Source: an uncultured Acidimicrobiales bacterium
GTDB lineage: Bacteria; Actinomycetota; Acidimicrobiia; Acidimicrobiales; SHLQ01
Length of the DNA: 61,965 nt
Assembly (NCBI GenBank): GCA_938015295.1
Contig: CALLQB010000011.1
Coordinates: 1-61,965, forward strand
Direction of reading: 5' to 3'
Each line of letters begins with the position of its first letter. Positions within the stretch are counted from its first letter, which is position 1. The notes under the pieces were generated by a model. The model was not told the origin of the DNA. It worked only from the letters and a program-made list of their open reading frames with translations, and did no database searches. Made by a program: the position numbers and the translations under genes. Shown piece by piece: positions 26,627-35,217 of the stretch.

Positions 26627-28369
26627 ATGGCCCTCTCGGAATCGACACTTTCTGTCGATCACGGGGACGTGCGCAGCCACCTCTCCTTCCGTTTTCATTC
26701 GCTCGTCAGCCAACCCGCTCAACGTGGAGCGGCAATGGTCGAGTACATCTTGTTACTCGGCGTATTCGTTCTCGCCCTAGCGGTGGGAATCGGGTCGCTA
26801 GATGACTCGATCGAAGGCGAGACCATCGAGACAGCAGCAGAGATCGGCGGCGAGCCCCCGGTCTTTGTTTCGTCGTCGACCCCGACGGTCGACACGCCGA
26901 CCGGCGTCACGACAGTGCCGCCACCTTCGACATCGAGCACCTCGTCGACCACGACACTTCCGGGTGCAGCGCCCGTGGTCGATGCGGGAGCCGACGCGTC
27001 GGTGAAACCTGGAGCAACGCGCACACAGACTGGCACTGCTTCGGATCCTGACGGCGATCCGGTGACACTCAACTGGACCGCGAACGGCTCGACGGTCACC
27101 TATGGCACAGCACGAACCGCACTAAGCGTGCAGCTTTCGTGGACCAAACCGGGCACCTATGAGGTGACACTTGAGGGCACAGATGGCTTCTGGACGGCCT
27201 CGGATAGTGCGTTCATTACGGTGTCGAGTGGCGAGATCACCCCCAACGGCATCGACCAGTCGTACTGGATCGATCGCGACAACTGGCAACCACAGATAAA
27301 GGTTGAGCTCTTCAACGAGTTCGGCGAGCGTGTCGCGCTCGGCTCTACCGTTGTCATCGAGTTTGAGCAGCCCGATGGAACGCTCCAGACGGCATATTGC
27401 GTGGTTTCAACGAACGCCGATGTCGAGTGCCCTGCTGACGCTGCCGGATTTGCCGTGCCGTATGTTGATGCGACAGTTGTGGACATCACCGGCCCGAACG
27501 TTGATAGCTGGGTGCCAATGCAGCCAAGTGCGACACTACGCCTTGAACCCGGACCTCGCCCGAGCGACCCGCCGATCATCGATGTCGGTCCGTGGATTAC
27601 TGCGCAACACAACGTGGCTTTCACCCCAGCGGCGACGGCCAGCGACCCTGAAGGCGACGCGCTCACCCATAGTTGGGACGTCTATCTGGGCGGCAACAAC
27701 TCCATCAAGGGCACCGTGACGAACGAAACGACGATCACGCCCAACATCACTATCGACACCAAGGGCCAACACTACGTGTGGGGATCGGCCAATGACGGCA
27801 CCAACCCTGACGTGTGGGACTACACCAATGTTCTCGTCTTCGATGGTGGTATTACCGCTGTTGTAGAAGACAACAGCTACTGGGTCGACAACAAGACCTG
27901 GGTTCCCCGGTACTCCATCGAATACCGCGATGGCGACGGCGACCTGATCAAGTTCGACTCACAGAACAAGGTCGACTTTTCTGCGCCAAGCATCTCGCCC
28001 CGAACGAGTTGGTGCAACATCGTGGGCACAACCTGGGTGAGCAACAACTGGGAAGAGTGCTGGTTGGAATACGGCACGGTCGACTACGGCACTACGACCT
28101 ATGTCGACGCGTTGCTCACCGAAGGCAACAATCCGTTCGGCGTACCGCTCAACCTTCCTACGACGCCGACCCGTTTGGAGCCGCCACGCGGTGGTCGTCC
28201 ACCGATCACGACCACGACAACTACGACGACGACCTCGACGGTTCCGCCGCCTCCGACCACCGCTGGACCGACAACAACGACCACGACGACGACGCCTCCA
28301 CCGACGACGACGACCACGACGACCACCACAACAACGACGACCACAACGACGATTGTTGGTGGTCTCTAA
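26627..28369 (+). CDS. Flp-pilin-leader protein with duplicated PKD-containing modules and poly-Thr tail
   Basis: 580 residues, no named family as a whole. Residues 30-58 copy the Flp/Tad prepilin signal: basic leader, RG|AAMVEY with Glu at +5 and Tyr at +6 after the predicted cut at Gly34, then a hydrophobic helix. A Ser/Thr/Pro linker (about 80-113) follows. Residues about 116-315 and 316-525 are two diverged copies of one module: a PKD-like part (TASDPDGD / TASDPEGD) and a second part beginning QSYWIDRDNW / NSYWVDNKTW with one Cys pair each. Residues 527-580 are almost pure Thr/Pro. I infer an anchored or pilus-assembled surface protein with a rigid, possibly glycosylated stalk. The start is uncertain; no strong ribosome site precedes 26627. 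Confidence 0.75.
   Translation: MALSESTLSVDHGDVRSHLSFRFHSLVSQPAQRGAAMVEYILLLGVFVLALAVGIGSLDDSIEGETIETAAEIGGEPPVFVSSSTPTVDTPTGVTTVPPPSTSSTSSTTTLPGAAPVVDAGADASVKPGATRTQTGTASDPDGDPVTLNWTANGSTVTYGTARTALSVQLSWTKPGTYEVTLEGTDGFWTASDSAFITVSSGEITPNGIDQSYWIDRDNWQPQIKVELFNEFGERVALGSTVVIEFEQPDGTLQTAYCVVSTNADVECPADAAGFAVPYVDATVVDITGPNVDSWVPMQPSATLRLEPGPRPSDPPIIDVGPWITAQHNVAFTPAATASDPEGDALTHSWDVYLGGNNSIKGTVTNETTITPNITIDTKGQHYVWGSANDGTNPDVWDYTNVLVFDGGITAVVEDNSYWVDNKTWVPRYSIEYRDGDGDLIKFDSQNKVDFSAPSISPRTSWCNIVGTTWVSNNWEECWLEYGTVDYGTTTYVDALLTEGNNPFGVPLNLPTTPTRLEPPRGGRPPITTTTTTTTTSTVPPPPTTAGPTTTTTTTTPPPTTTTTTTTTTTTTTTTIVGGL
28200..28361 (+). repeat. ACN trinucleotide tract encoding the Thr/Pro tail
   Basis: The end of the pilin-leader gene is a run of ACG/ACC/ACA/ACT codons broken by short CCN blocks. 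The wobble base varies, so selection is on threonine rather than on the DNA repeat. Length changes by slippage are still likely. The reverse strand reads as a valine run with no gene character. Confidence 0.7.
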
Positions 28370-28460
28370 CAACGCCACGCGGGAGGCGTGCAAAGTTACC
28401 GACGCGAAAGTGTGGCCGAATGGCCCTATTTGCCGCTAGAGCGGCTAGCGTGGTTAGACG

Positions 28461-28769
28461 ATGTACGCAGTGATCGCTACCGGTGGCAAGCAATACCGGG
28501 TTGAAGAGGGCCAGCAGCTAAACGTTGAGCGTTTGGGCAGTATCGACGATGTCGTCGACCTGCCTGCCGTGCTCGTCGTCGATGGCGCCAATGTGCTCTC
28601 CACAAAGTCCGAACTCGCGAACGCTTCGGTTACCGCAAAGGTAATCGCAGACGTCAAGGGTCCAAAGATCGACGGTTTTGTTTACAAGAACAAGTCGAAC
28701 AACCGTAAACGATGGGGGCACCGACAGAAGTTGGCCACTATCGAGATCACCAAGATCAAGAAGGGTTGA
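28461..28769 (+). CDS. rplU: 50S ribosomal protein L21
   Basis: 102 residues, the usual size. It opens with MYAVIATGGKQYRVEEGQ and ends with the basic block FVYKNKSNNRKRWGHRQ, both diagnostic of L21. It binds 23S rRNA in the large subunit. A 91-base gap with a short hairpin (CACGC/GCGTG, 28376-28390) separates it from the surface-protein gene. It starts the L21-L27 pair. Confidence 0.98.
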   Translation: MYAVIATGGKQYRVEEGQQLNVERLGSIDDVVDLPAVLVVDGANVLSTKSELANASVTAKVIADVKGPKIDGFVYKNKSNNRKRWGHRQKLATIEITKIKKG

Positions 28770-28772
28770 TCC

Positions 28773-29024
28773 ATGTCAAAGACTAAAGGTGGCGGTTCAA
28801 CCCGCAACGGCCGCGACTCAAACGCGCAGCGTTTGGGCGTCAAGGTGTACGACGGAACGTTCGCAACTGCCGGCTCCATTATCATCCGCCAGCGTGGCAC
28901 CAAGTTTCACCCAGGTGAGAACGTCGGCCGGGGCGGCGACGATTCGCTCTTTGCGAAGGTTGACGGACGAGTGAAGTTTGGCCACCGACGTGGTCGCAAG
29001 CTCGTCGATATCATTCCTGAGTAG
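28773..29024 (+). CDS. rpmA: 50S ribosomal protein L27
   Basis: 83 residues. The N-terminal [19 protein letters not shown] reaches the peptidyl-transferase centre in known structures, and [17 protein letters not shown] is the family core. It starts three bases after rplU, in the same operon. Unlike the common arrangement, obgE does not follow directly: three Tad-like genes lie between. Confidence 0.98.
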   Translation: MSKTKGGGSTRNGRDSNAQRLGVKVYDGTFATAGSIIIRQRGTKFHPGENVGRGGDDSLFAKVDGRVKFGHRRGRKLVDIIPE

Positions 29025-29112
29025 CGATTTGGGCCGAAAGGCTCCCATTCGCAAGTTATCTCAAGATTTCTAGGTGGTTCTGCCGATGGGTAGGTGACCG
29101 GCAACGCGCGTC

Positions 29113-29751
29113 GTGCGCGTACGGTCGCAACTCATCGTGACCCCATTACCACCAGAAGTTCCTCGAAGAAGAATTCGCCGCACGGCCGGTGCCTCGCGTC
29201 GCGAACGCGGTGCCGTGCTCGTTGAAGCGGCACTCGTTACGCCGCTGCTGCTCCTGCTGGTGTTTGGCCTCTTCGAGATGGGCATGCTCTTTCGTGACTA
29301 TCTGGGGGTCACGGCATCGGTGAAAGATGGAGCCCGAGCGGCGAGTATTGCGGCGAACGACCCGCAAGCCGACTGGCACATTCTCCAAGCGGTCAAACGT
29401 ACGTCGCAGGCAATCCCTGATGGCGGCGTCAAAAAGATCGTCGTGTTTAACGCAAGCCTGGCGCCAAACGCCTCTGGTCCTTCAACGGCGTGCCTCGCCG
29501 GTACCGCACACGAGTGCAACGTGTACACGCCTGCCGACTGGGACACCTACGACTCCGACAAGTTCGAGTGCGATGGCGGTGTCGATCCGAACTGGTGCGG
29601 CAAAGACCGCTCGTCGTCGTTTAGCGACCCATCGCCAGCGTTGATCGGTGTCTACATCGAAGTTGAACATGCCTACATCACCGGCATGTTTGGCGACTCG
29701 ATCACGTTGGAAGAAATCGCCATTTTCAAGATTGAGCCGACCGACCGATGA
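29113..29751 (+). CDS. TadE-like pseudopilin, first copy
   Basis: 212 residues. A basic leader ends in RERG|AVLVEAALVTPLLLLL, with Glu at +5 after the predicted prepilin peptidase cut, followed by one membrane helix; this is the TadE pattern. The outer region carries four cysteines laid out as C..G...CNVY...C....WC..DR, shared with the next gene, and ends in GVYIEVEHAYITGMFG. TadE/F proteins are minor pseudopilins of Flp-type pili. GTG 29113 is used; later GTG codons are possible. It overlaps the next gene by four bases (ATGA). Confidence 0.8.
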   Translation: MRVRSQLIVTPLPPEVPRRRIRRTAGASRRERGAVLVEAALVTPLLLLLVFGLFEMGMLFRDYLGVTASVKDGARAASIAANDPQADWHILQAVKRTSQAIPDGGVKKIVVFNASLAPNASGPSTACLAGTAHECNVYTPADWDTYDSDKFECDGGVDPNWCGKDRSSSFSDPSPALIGVYIEVEHAYITGMFGDSITLEEIAIFKIEPTDR

Positions 29752-30386
29752 TCTTTGCTGCTGCGCTGAAAGCGCTTGTCCAACGTCGACACGACCGTGA
29801 GCGCGGAGCGGTCATGATCGAATTTTTCCTGGCCGTGCCTATCGTTATCCTCTTCGCCTTCGCGATCATCGAATTCTCGTTGATCTGGCGCAACTCGCTC
29901 ACCCTCGCAACGGCAGCCCAGCTCGGTGCCCGTACCGGAGCGAACGCTGGCGACTACCGACTCGCCGATCACGGAGCGCTTACCAGCACGTTGTCGGCAC
30001 TTAGCGAACTGCCTGGCGACGCTCGCATCGAACGTATCGTGGTCTTCAACCCGATCGGTCTCGAGGCCAAAATGGACCCGGATTGCAAGACGGGACCAAG
30101 CAAACCGAACGTGTGCAACGTATATGAAGGCACAATCCTCACCAATCCCAAGCCAGGGGACTTCTCAACCGGTGATCCTGCAACCGCAACGAGCTGCGCC
30201 GCTGCCGAACCCGATGCTGCTTGGTGCCCGCTGGATCGCCTGAACGAATTCAGCACGGGGTTTGATCGAATCGGCGTTTACGTCGAAGTTCGGCACAAAC
30301 ATGTGACCGGCATTGTTTTCCCCAGTACGTACAGAACGCTCCGTGACACAACCGTCATGCAGCTTGAACCGGAGATCGATTCATGA
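29748..30386 (+). CDS. TadE-like pseudopilin, second copy
   Basis: 212 residues, the same length as the copy before it and clearly a paralogue: RERG|AVMIEFFLAVPIVILF signal and helix, IVVFNP matching IVVFNA, CNVY, AAWC..DR, and GVYVEVRHKHVTGIVFP matching GVYIEVEHAYITGMFG. The four-cysteine layout suggests two disulfide bonds outside the membrane (inference). ATGA overlaps at both ends show that the three Tad-like genes are translated as a unit. Confidence 0.8.
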   Translation: MIFAAALKALVQRRHDRERGAVMIEFFLAVPIVILFAFAIIEFSLIWRNSLTLATAAQLGARTGANAGDYRLADHGALTSTLSALSELPGDARIERIVVFNPIGLEAKMDPDCKTGPSKPNVCNVYEGTILTNPKPGDFSTGDPATATSCAAAEPDAAWCPLDRLNEFSTGFDRIGVYVEVRHKHVTGIVFPSTYRTLRDTTVMQLEPEIDS

Positions 30387-31957
30387 GATCGGAACGATTT
30401 CGTCGTCATAGCGAACGTGGCTATGCGCTTATCTTTGTCGCCTTCTTGCTGCTGCCAATGGTTGCCATGGTGGGATTGGCTGTCGACGTCGGCTCGTTCT
30501 ATGTCCGCGCCGCCCGAATCCAACGGGCAGCTGACGCAGCCGCATTGGCTGGAGTGATTTATCAACCCGACTTCGCAAAGGCTTCGCAGGTCGCCACCGA
30601 ATTTGCCAAAGCCAACGGGTTCGACCCTTCTGCCGATCCGAAGATCGAAATCGTCGTTGAGGACATTGCTGGACAGCGTCTACGCGTGACCATCTTTGAC
30701 AAGGACGTCGATGTCTTCTTTTCGAAGGTTTTCCTGAGCGACGTCGAGGTTGTTCGTTACTCAGCGGCCGAGTTCGTCCGCCCCGTACCTCTCGGAAGTC
30801 CGCTCAATTCGTTCGGTAATAGTACAGCGCCGCCCGACCCCACCGATCCCCAGTTCTGGGCGGCGATTCAAGCGCCGTTCACTCGCTATGCCGACGGTGA
30901 CCCCTATGCCACCGCCTGTCTGACGGTGCCTGACGTGACAGGAACCGACGTCGGCCGAGGTTGCTCAGGGTCGACCGATACCGAGAACCCGGGCTATCGC
31001 CGCGAGGGCTATTGGTTCGCCATCGAGGTCGGGCCAGACCAAGTCGGATTACCGCTCGAGATCTCGGTCTTTGACGCCGGGTTCTATCAACGAGACTCGA
31101 TCTTTGAAGAAACTGGTGACTACGTCTGGAACGACGCGTCAGGCCGAAAGCCAGATACGGGCTTTCAGCTCTACGACACTGACGGCACGTTGTTGGATCA
31201 TCGCGACAATCCGCCGCTTGCCGGGTGCAACCTCCAAGTTGAGGCCGAAACCGGTGGCTATCGAGCGGTATGGGCGCCGATTTGTGTGATCACACCAGGC
31301 AAGGCAGGCATCTACCCGCTTCGCGTCTACACCTCGAATTCCTCAGACCCAGCATTTGCGGTCAGTAACTTCCCAGCAGGTTGGACGTCGGAGGGCCAGG
31401 GGTTCAACAGCTTCTCGCTTCGGGCAACCTGCGCCTGTCTGACGCAGCCGCGACTGTACGGTATCGGCGACATCTCGATCCTCAACAACATTGAAACGAC
31501 GGCCGGAGCCTCATCGGAGTTCTTCTTGGCCGAGGTCGCGCAGTCGAACGAAGGCAAGTCGCTCGAAGTTCGAATGTTTGACCCGGGCGACGGAAACGCC
31601 GGACGTTTCGAATTGAGTCTGATTCATCCCGACGGCACCGTCCAACAGAAGTGTGACTTCGAATCCGACGGCGGTCCTGATGGTACAGACACCGTCCATT
31701 CAGGAAGCTTGACGAGTGGTTGCACCTTGCTGACTCGTGACGACACAGCAGCAGCCGGAAGCGAAAACCTGTTCAACGGCCAGTGGTTGACGATTACCGC
31801 TCCGCTCAAGAACTACACGTGCGCCGATGGCGTTACCGTCAACGGATGCTGGTGGAAGGTCAAATACGACTTCGTCGGCTCGGCCGCCGCTACCGACCGC
31901 ACCGTATGGCAAGTTCGTGTTGTCGGCGATCCGGTTCGTCTCGTTCCCGCCTCATAG
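30383..31957 (+). CDS. TadG-like protein with large outer region
   Basis: 524 residues. The start ERGYALIFVAFLLLPMVAMVGLAVDVGSFY with RIQRAADAAALAG is the Tad-domain pattern of TadG-like proteins: one helix, then a conserved segment followed by a large extracytoplasmic region. The remaining 400 residues are beta-rich, Asp/Gly/Thr-rich and contain several Cys pairs (CLTVPD..GC, CACL, CTLL, GCWW). I recognise no further domain. TadG-type proteins are thought to anchor the Flp machinery at the surface. It is the last gene of the embedded Tad group; obgE starts 64 bases later. Confidence 0.78.
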   Translation: MRSERFRRHSERGYALIFVAFLLLPMVAMVGLAVDVGSFYVRAARIQRAADAAALAGVIYQPDFAKASQVATEFAKANGFDPSADPKIEIVVEDIAGQRLRVTIFDKDVDVFFSKVFLSDVEVVRYSAAEFVRPVPLGSPLNSFGNSTAPPDPTDPQFWAAIQAPFTRYADGDPYATACLTVPDVTGTDVGRGCSGSTDTENPGYRREGYWFAIEVGPDQVGLPLEISVFDAGFYQRDSIFEETGDYVWNDASGRKPDTGFQLYDTDGTLLDHRDNPPLAGCNLQVEAETGGYRAVWAPICVITPGKAGIYPLRVYTSNSSDPAFAVSNFPAGWTSEGQGFNSFSLRATCACLTQPRLYGIGDISILNNIETTAGASSEFFLAEVAQSNEGKSLEVRMFDPGDGNAGRFELSLIHPDGTVQQKCDFESDGGPDGTDTVHSGSLTSGCTLLTRDDTAAAGSENLFNGQWLTITAPLKNYTCADGVTVNGCWWKVKYDFVGSAAATDRTVWQVRVVGDPVRLVPAS

Positions 31958-32021
31958 CCGGGTCCACCTACTCCGCTGGCCCAACGGGCCGTACCTCGCA
32001 TCTGCCACCTACCCTTGGTGG

Positions 32022-33266
32022 GTGTCTTCCTTTGTCGATGAATCAGGTCTCCATGTCAAGGCAGGCGACGGCGGCGCTGGTTGTGTGGCTATGCGCCGCG
32101 AAGCTCATGTCGCCAAGGGCGGCCCCAACGGGGGGGACGGTGGCGACGGAGGAAGCGTCTGGCTCGTAGCCGACCACAATGTTGCGTCACTTCTGGCCTT
32201 CCGTGACTTTCCGCACCGTCGAGCCGAGAATGGCACGCACGGGCAGGGCAAGGACAAACACGGCAAGGCAGGAGCGGATGCGATAGTTGCTGTGCCCGAG
32301 GGGACCGTGGTCAAAGACCACGACGGCAATGTTCTTGCCGATCTTGTCACCCACGGCGACCGTTGGATGGCGGCTCGTGGTGGTGAGGGCGGGCAAGGAA
32401 ACGCCCGCTTCCTGTCCAACAAGCGTCGGTCACCGAACTGGGCGGAGCAGGGCGAGGTCGGCGAAGAGATCTGGTACAAACTCGAGCTACGTCTGATGGC
32501 CGACGTCGCCATCATTGGTCTGCCCAACGTCGGCAAAAGCACGCTGATCTCGCGGATCTCGGCGGCGAAACCGAAGATTGCCGATTACCAGTTCACCACC
32601 CTTGAACCGAACCTCGGCGTTGTGCGGGTAACCGACAACCAGGAAATTGTTGTCGCCGACATTCCCGGACTCATCGAGGGGGCGAGCGACGGCAAAGGCC
32701 TCGGCCATCAGTTTCTCCGCCACGTCGAGCGGGCCCGCGTGCTTCTCGTGCTGCTCGACCTCGCCGCGTACGACATGGTTTCGCCCAGCGATCAACTCGA
32801 CGTATTGCTGAAGGAACTCGGCAACTATCAACCCGACCTCCTCGAGCGGCCACGGCTGGTTGTCGGTTCCCGTGCTGATGTTCAGCACCCCGACGTCGAG
32901 TGGGACGGCATGCGCATCTCGGCGGTAGCCGGAATCGGACTCGACGAGCTGGTTGGTAAACTCGGGACGATGGTGAGCGAGGTTCGAGAAGCCATTGTCG
33001 AACCCACCGGCATGGTTGTGCACCGGCCCGTCGCCGATGCAGTTTCGGTCGAAAAGATCGACGATCACACCTTCATTGTGTTGGGTCGTGCAGCGCGTCG
33101 GGCGGTAGCCATTAATGACCTCACCAACATCGACGCGATGCACTACGTTCGCGAAAAGCTCAAAGGCATTGGCGTGAACCGGGCACTTCGTCGGGCCGGC
33201 GCACGCGATGGCGACACGGTGCAGATCGGAGAGCTGGAGTTCGATTACGAGGAAGACGATGCCTAG
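32022..33266 (+). CDS. obgE: Obg family GTPase
   Basis: 414 residues. The glycine-rich Obg fold spans about 1-155 (GDGGAGCVAMRREAHVAKGGPNGGDGG), then the G domain with G1 GLPNVGKST, switch and G3 DIPGLIEGAS, and a C-terminal Obg-specific (OCT-like) domain from about 330 to the acidic end EEDDA. It acts in ribosome assembly and stress signalling. GTG 32022 gives the family start SSFVDE; the longer frame runs back inside the TadG gene. Its last eight bases overlap proB. Confidence 0.96.
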   Translation: MSSFVDESGLHVKAGDGGAGCVAMRREAHVAKGGPNGGDGGDGGSVWLVADHNVASLLAFRDFPHRRAENGTHGQGKDKHGKAGADAIVAVPEGTVVKDHDGNVLADLVTHGDRWMAARGGEGGQGNARFLSNKRRSPNWAEQGEVGEEIWYKLELRLMADVAIIGLPNVGKSTLISRISAAKPKIADYQFTTLEPNLGVVRVTDNQEIVVADIPGLIEGASDGKGLGHQFLRHVERARVLLVLLDLAAYDMVSPSDQLDVLLKELGNYQPDLLERPRLVVGSRADVQHPDVEWDGMRISAVAGIGLDELVGKLGTMVSEVREAIVEPTGMVVHRPVADAVSVEKIDDHTFIVLGRAARRAVAINDLTNIDAMHYVREKLKGIGVNRALRRAGARDGDTVQIGELEFDYEEDDA

Positions 33267-34365
33267 CCATCAGACCGTTGTTGCAAAGATCGGCACTTCG
33301 TCGCTCACCAACGACGACGGTGCCGTCGACGAACAGGCCATCGTCAAGCTTTGTGCTGAGGTCGCTGAACTGCGGGGCCTCGGTTACCGCGTCGTAGTCG
33401 TCACGTCAGGCGCGATTGCTGCTGGTCTTCCCGAGCTCGGACTCGGGGGCGACAAGAGGCCAACCGACTCGATCACGCTTCAGGCAGTTTCAGCCGTTGG
33501 CCAGCTCAACTTGATGCGGGTGTACAAAGCGGCGTTCGCCGATCATGACATCGTGATGGGACAAGCGCTGCTTGCCCCTCTCGACTTCACGATCAGATCG
33601 CAATATCTCCAGGCACGAAACACACTCGAACGGCTACTTGAGCTTGACGTTGTGCCGGTTATCAACGAAAACGACGCCATCGCCGACGACGAGATCCGCT
33701 TCGGCGACAACGACCGCATCGCGGCTCTGGTCGCTCATCTGGTGAGCGCCCAACAGCTTGTTCTGCTCACTGACACACCTGGTGTTCTGACCGCCGATCC
33801 ACGGATCGACGATTCCGCCTCGTTGATCGAAGAGATTGTCGAGTTCGACCAGCAACTCGAGTCAGCTGCCGGGTCGGCAGGCACCGTGCGGGGGAGTGGC
33901 GGTATGGCATCGAAAGTCTCGGCAGCCAAAATTGCGTCGTGGTCAGGGGTGCGCACGATCATCGCCCACGCTGCCCGCGACAGAGTGCTCTGCGACGCCG
34001 TGCAGCTCGAAAGCGGCGTCGGAACGGTGGTTGTACCTCGCCGCAGCACGCTGGGCGCCCGCAAGCTGTGGATTGCGTTCGCTCTCGGTTCGAGCGGCAC
34101 CGTAACCGTCGACGCTGGCGCAAAGCAGGCGTTGCAGACCTCGGGCCGTTCGTTGCTTCCCGCAGGAGTCGCTTCGGTCGCAGGAACCTTCGACATCGGC
34201 GACGCAGTCGAAATCGCTGGGCCGGCCGGCGAAGTCTTTGCCAAAGGGCTTGTCCGTCAGGGCTCGCAAGAGTTAGCGGCGAATGCCGGTAAGAAGTCTG
34301 GCGAGTTGGGCGACGGCGTCGCCACGGCGGCAATTCACCGTGACGACCTTGTCATGTTGCCCTAG
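33259..34365 (+). CDS. proB: Glutamate 5-kinase
   Basis: 368 residues: amino-acid kinase domain (about 1-255) opening VVAKIGTSSLTNDDG, with INENDAI and FGDND substrate-binding blocks, and a C-terminal PUA domain (about 275-350). It phosphorylates glutamate in the first step of proline synthesis and is usually feedback-inhibited by proline. The ATG at 33259 lies within the end of obgE. The second enzyme, proA, is 3.2 kb downstream past leftward genes. Its stop directly abuts the stop of pspA on the other strand. Confidence 0.96.
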   Translation: MPSHQTVVAKIGTSSLTNDDGAVDEQAIVKLCAEVAELRGLGYRVVVVTSGAIAAGLPELGLGGDKRPTDSITLQAVSAVGQLNLMRVYKAAFADHDIVMGQALLAPLDFTIRSQYLQARNTLERLLELDVVPVINENDAIADDEIRFGDNDRIAALVAHLVSAQQLVLLTDTPGVLTADPRIDDSASLIEEIVEFDQQLESAAGSAGTVRGSGGMASKVSAAKIASWSGVRTIIAHAARDRVLCDAVQLESGVGTVVVPRRSTLGARKLWIAFALGSSGTVTVDAGAKQALQTSGRSLLPAGVASVAGTFDIGDAVEIAGPAGEVFAKGLVRQGSQELAANAGKKSGELGDGVATAAIHRDDLVMLP

Positions 34366-35154
34366 TTAGCCCTCGGCAACAGTGCCCTCGGCGGCGGTGT
34401 CGCCGAAGTCCTGTGCGGCGGGAGCCGCCCCCGTGTCGATGCCGAGCTGCGCCTTGATCTCGGCGAGACGACCCTGTGCTTCCATGTTGCGAGAGGCTGC
34501 TTCGACCTCGGCCATGCGGCCTTCGACCGAATCCTCAGACAGCTCGGCGGCGCCCTTGGCTTGGGCGTGGCGGGCTTCGATTTTGTCGCGGATCTCGGTA
34601 AAGCTTGGCGATTCTTGCCCAACATTTTCGTTGAGCTGATCCATGGCCTTGTTGACCTGTTCCTGCATCTTTGCCTGATCGAGTTGGCCAAGCAGTTTCT
34701 GCTTCTCGCTTAGCTTGGCCTGCAGGTTCACCGAGTTCTGGCGAACAGCGGTCTTGGCCTTGTCAGACGCTTCGGAGGCGTTGAGGTGCAGCGACTTGAG
34801 CCCCTGGACCTCGTCTTCGAGGACGATCATCCGGTCGGCGAAGGACTCAGCCGCCTGGGTGTATTGCAGCACCTTGGCTTCATCGCCAGCGTTCGATGCT
34901 TCTTCGGCCATCAGCACCGCTTGTCGGGCGTTCTTGTTGACCTTTTCGAGATCTTCGAGTGCACGGTTGAGCTGCATCTCGGTCTGCTTTTGCTGAGCGA
35001 TAACGCTCGCTGCCTGTTCTTTGAGGCGTCGATGATTGTCCTGTGACTCGGCGATTGCCTGCTCGAGCTGCACCTTCGGATCGGCCATCTCGTTGAACGA
35101 ACCGGTCATTTTGGCCGTGAGGTACTTCCACCAACGTTGCGCAAGTTTAATCAT
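34366..35154 (-). CDS. pspA: PspA/IM30 family membrane-stress protein
   Basis: 262 residues, almost wholly alpha-helical coiled coil with the PspA/IM30 N-terminal amphipathic helix (IKLAQRWWKYLTAKMTGSF) and the ADPKVQLEQAIAESQDN segment. These proteins form large rings or rods on damaged membranes and are related to ESCRT-III. ATG 35154 is chosen; the frame start at 35184 adds ten residues. The last 25 residues are Ala/Gly/Glu-rich. It lies downstream of murJ on the same strand with 63 bases between. Confidence 0.9.
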   Translation of the reverse strand: MIKLAQRWWKYLTAKMTGSFNEMADPKVQLEQAIAESQDNHRRLKEQAASVIAQQKQTEMQLNRALEDLEKVNKNARQAVLMAEEASNAGDEAKVLQYTQAAESFADRMIVLEDEVQGLKSLHLNASEASDKAKTAVRQNSVNLQAKLSEKQKLLGQLDQAKMQEQVNKAMDQLNENVGQESPSFTEIRDKIEARHAQAKGAAELSEDSVEGRMAEVEAASRNMEAQGRLAEIKAQLGIDTGAAPAAQDFGDTAAEGTVAEG

Positions 35155-35217
35155 GCGGAGAATCTTACTGCCCCGAAGCGCCAAGTGCTGTCTGATCTGC
35201 CAGACGGTGCAGTGGCG

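Noticed and set aside
28099..28344. Minus-strand poly-valine open frame
   Set aside because: It is the reverse reading of the Thr codon tract and has no gene character.
28200..28361. Possible CRISPR or minisatellite array
   Set aside because: There are no spaced repeats; it is a variable ACN codon tract with wobble changes.
28370..28460. L21 leader autoregulatory RNA
   Set aside because: Only a five-pair hairpin is seen and it does not match a leader structure that I can recall with confidence.
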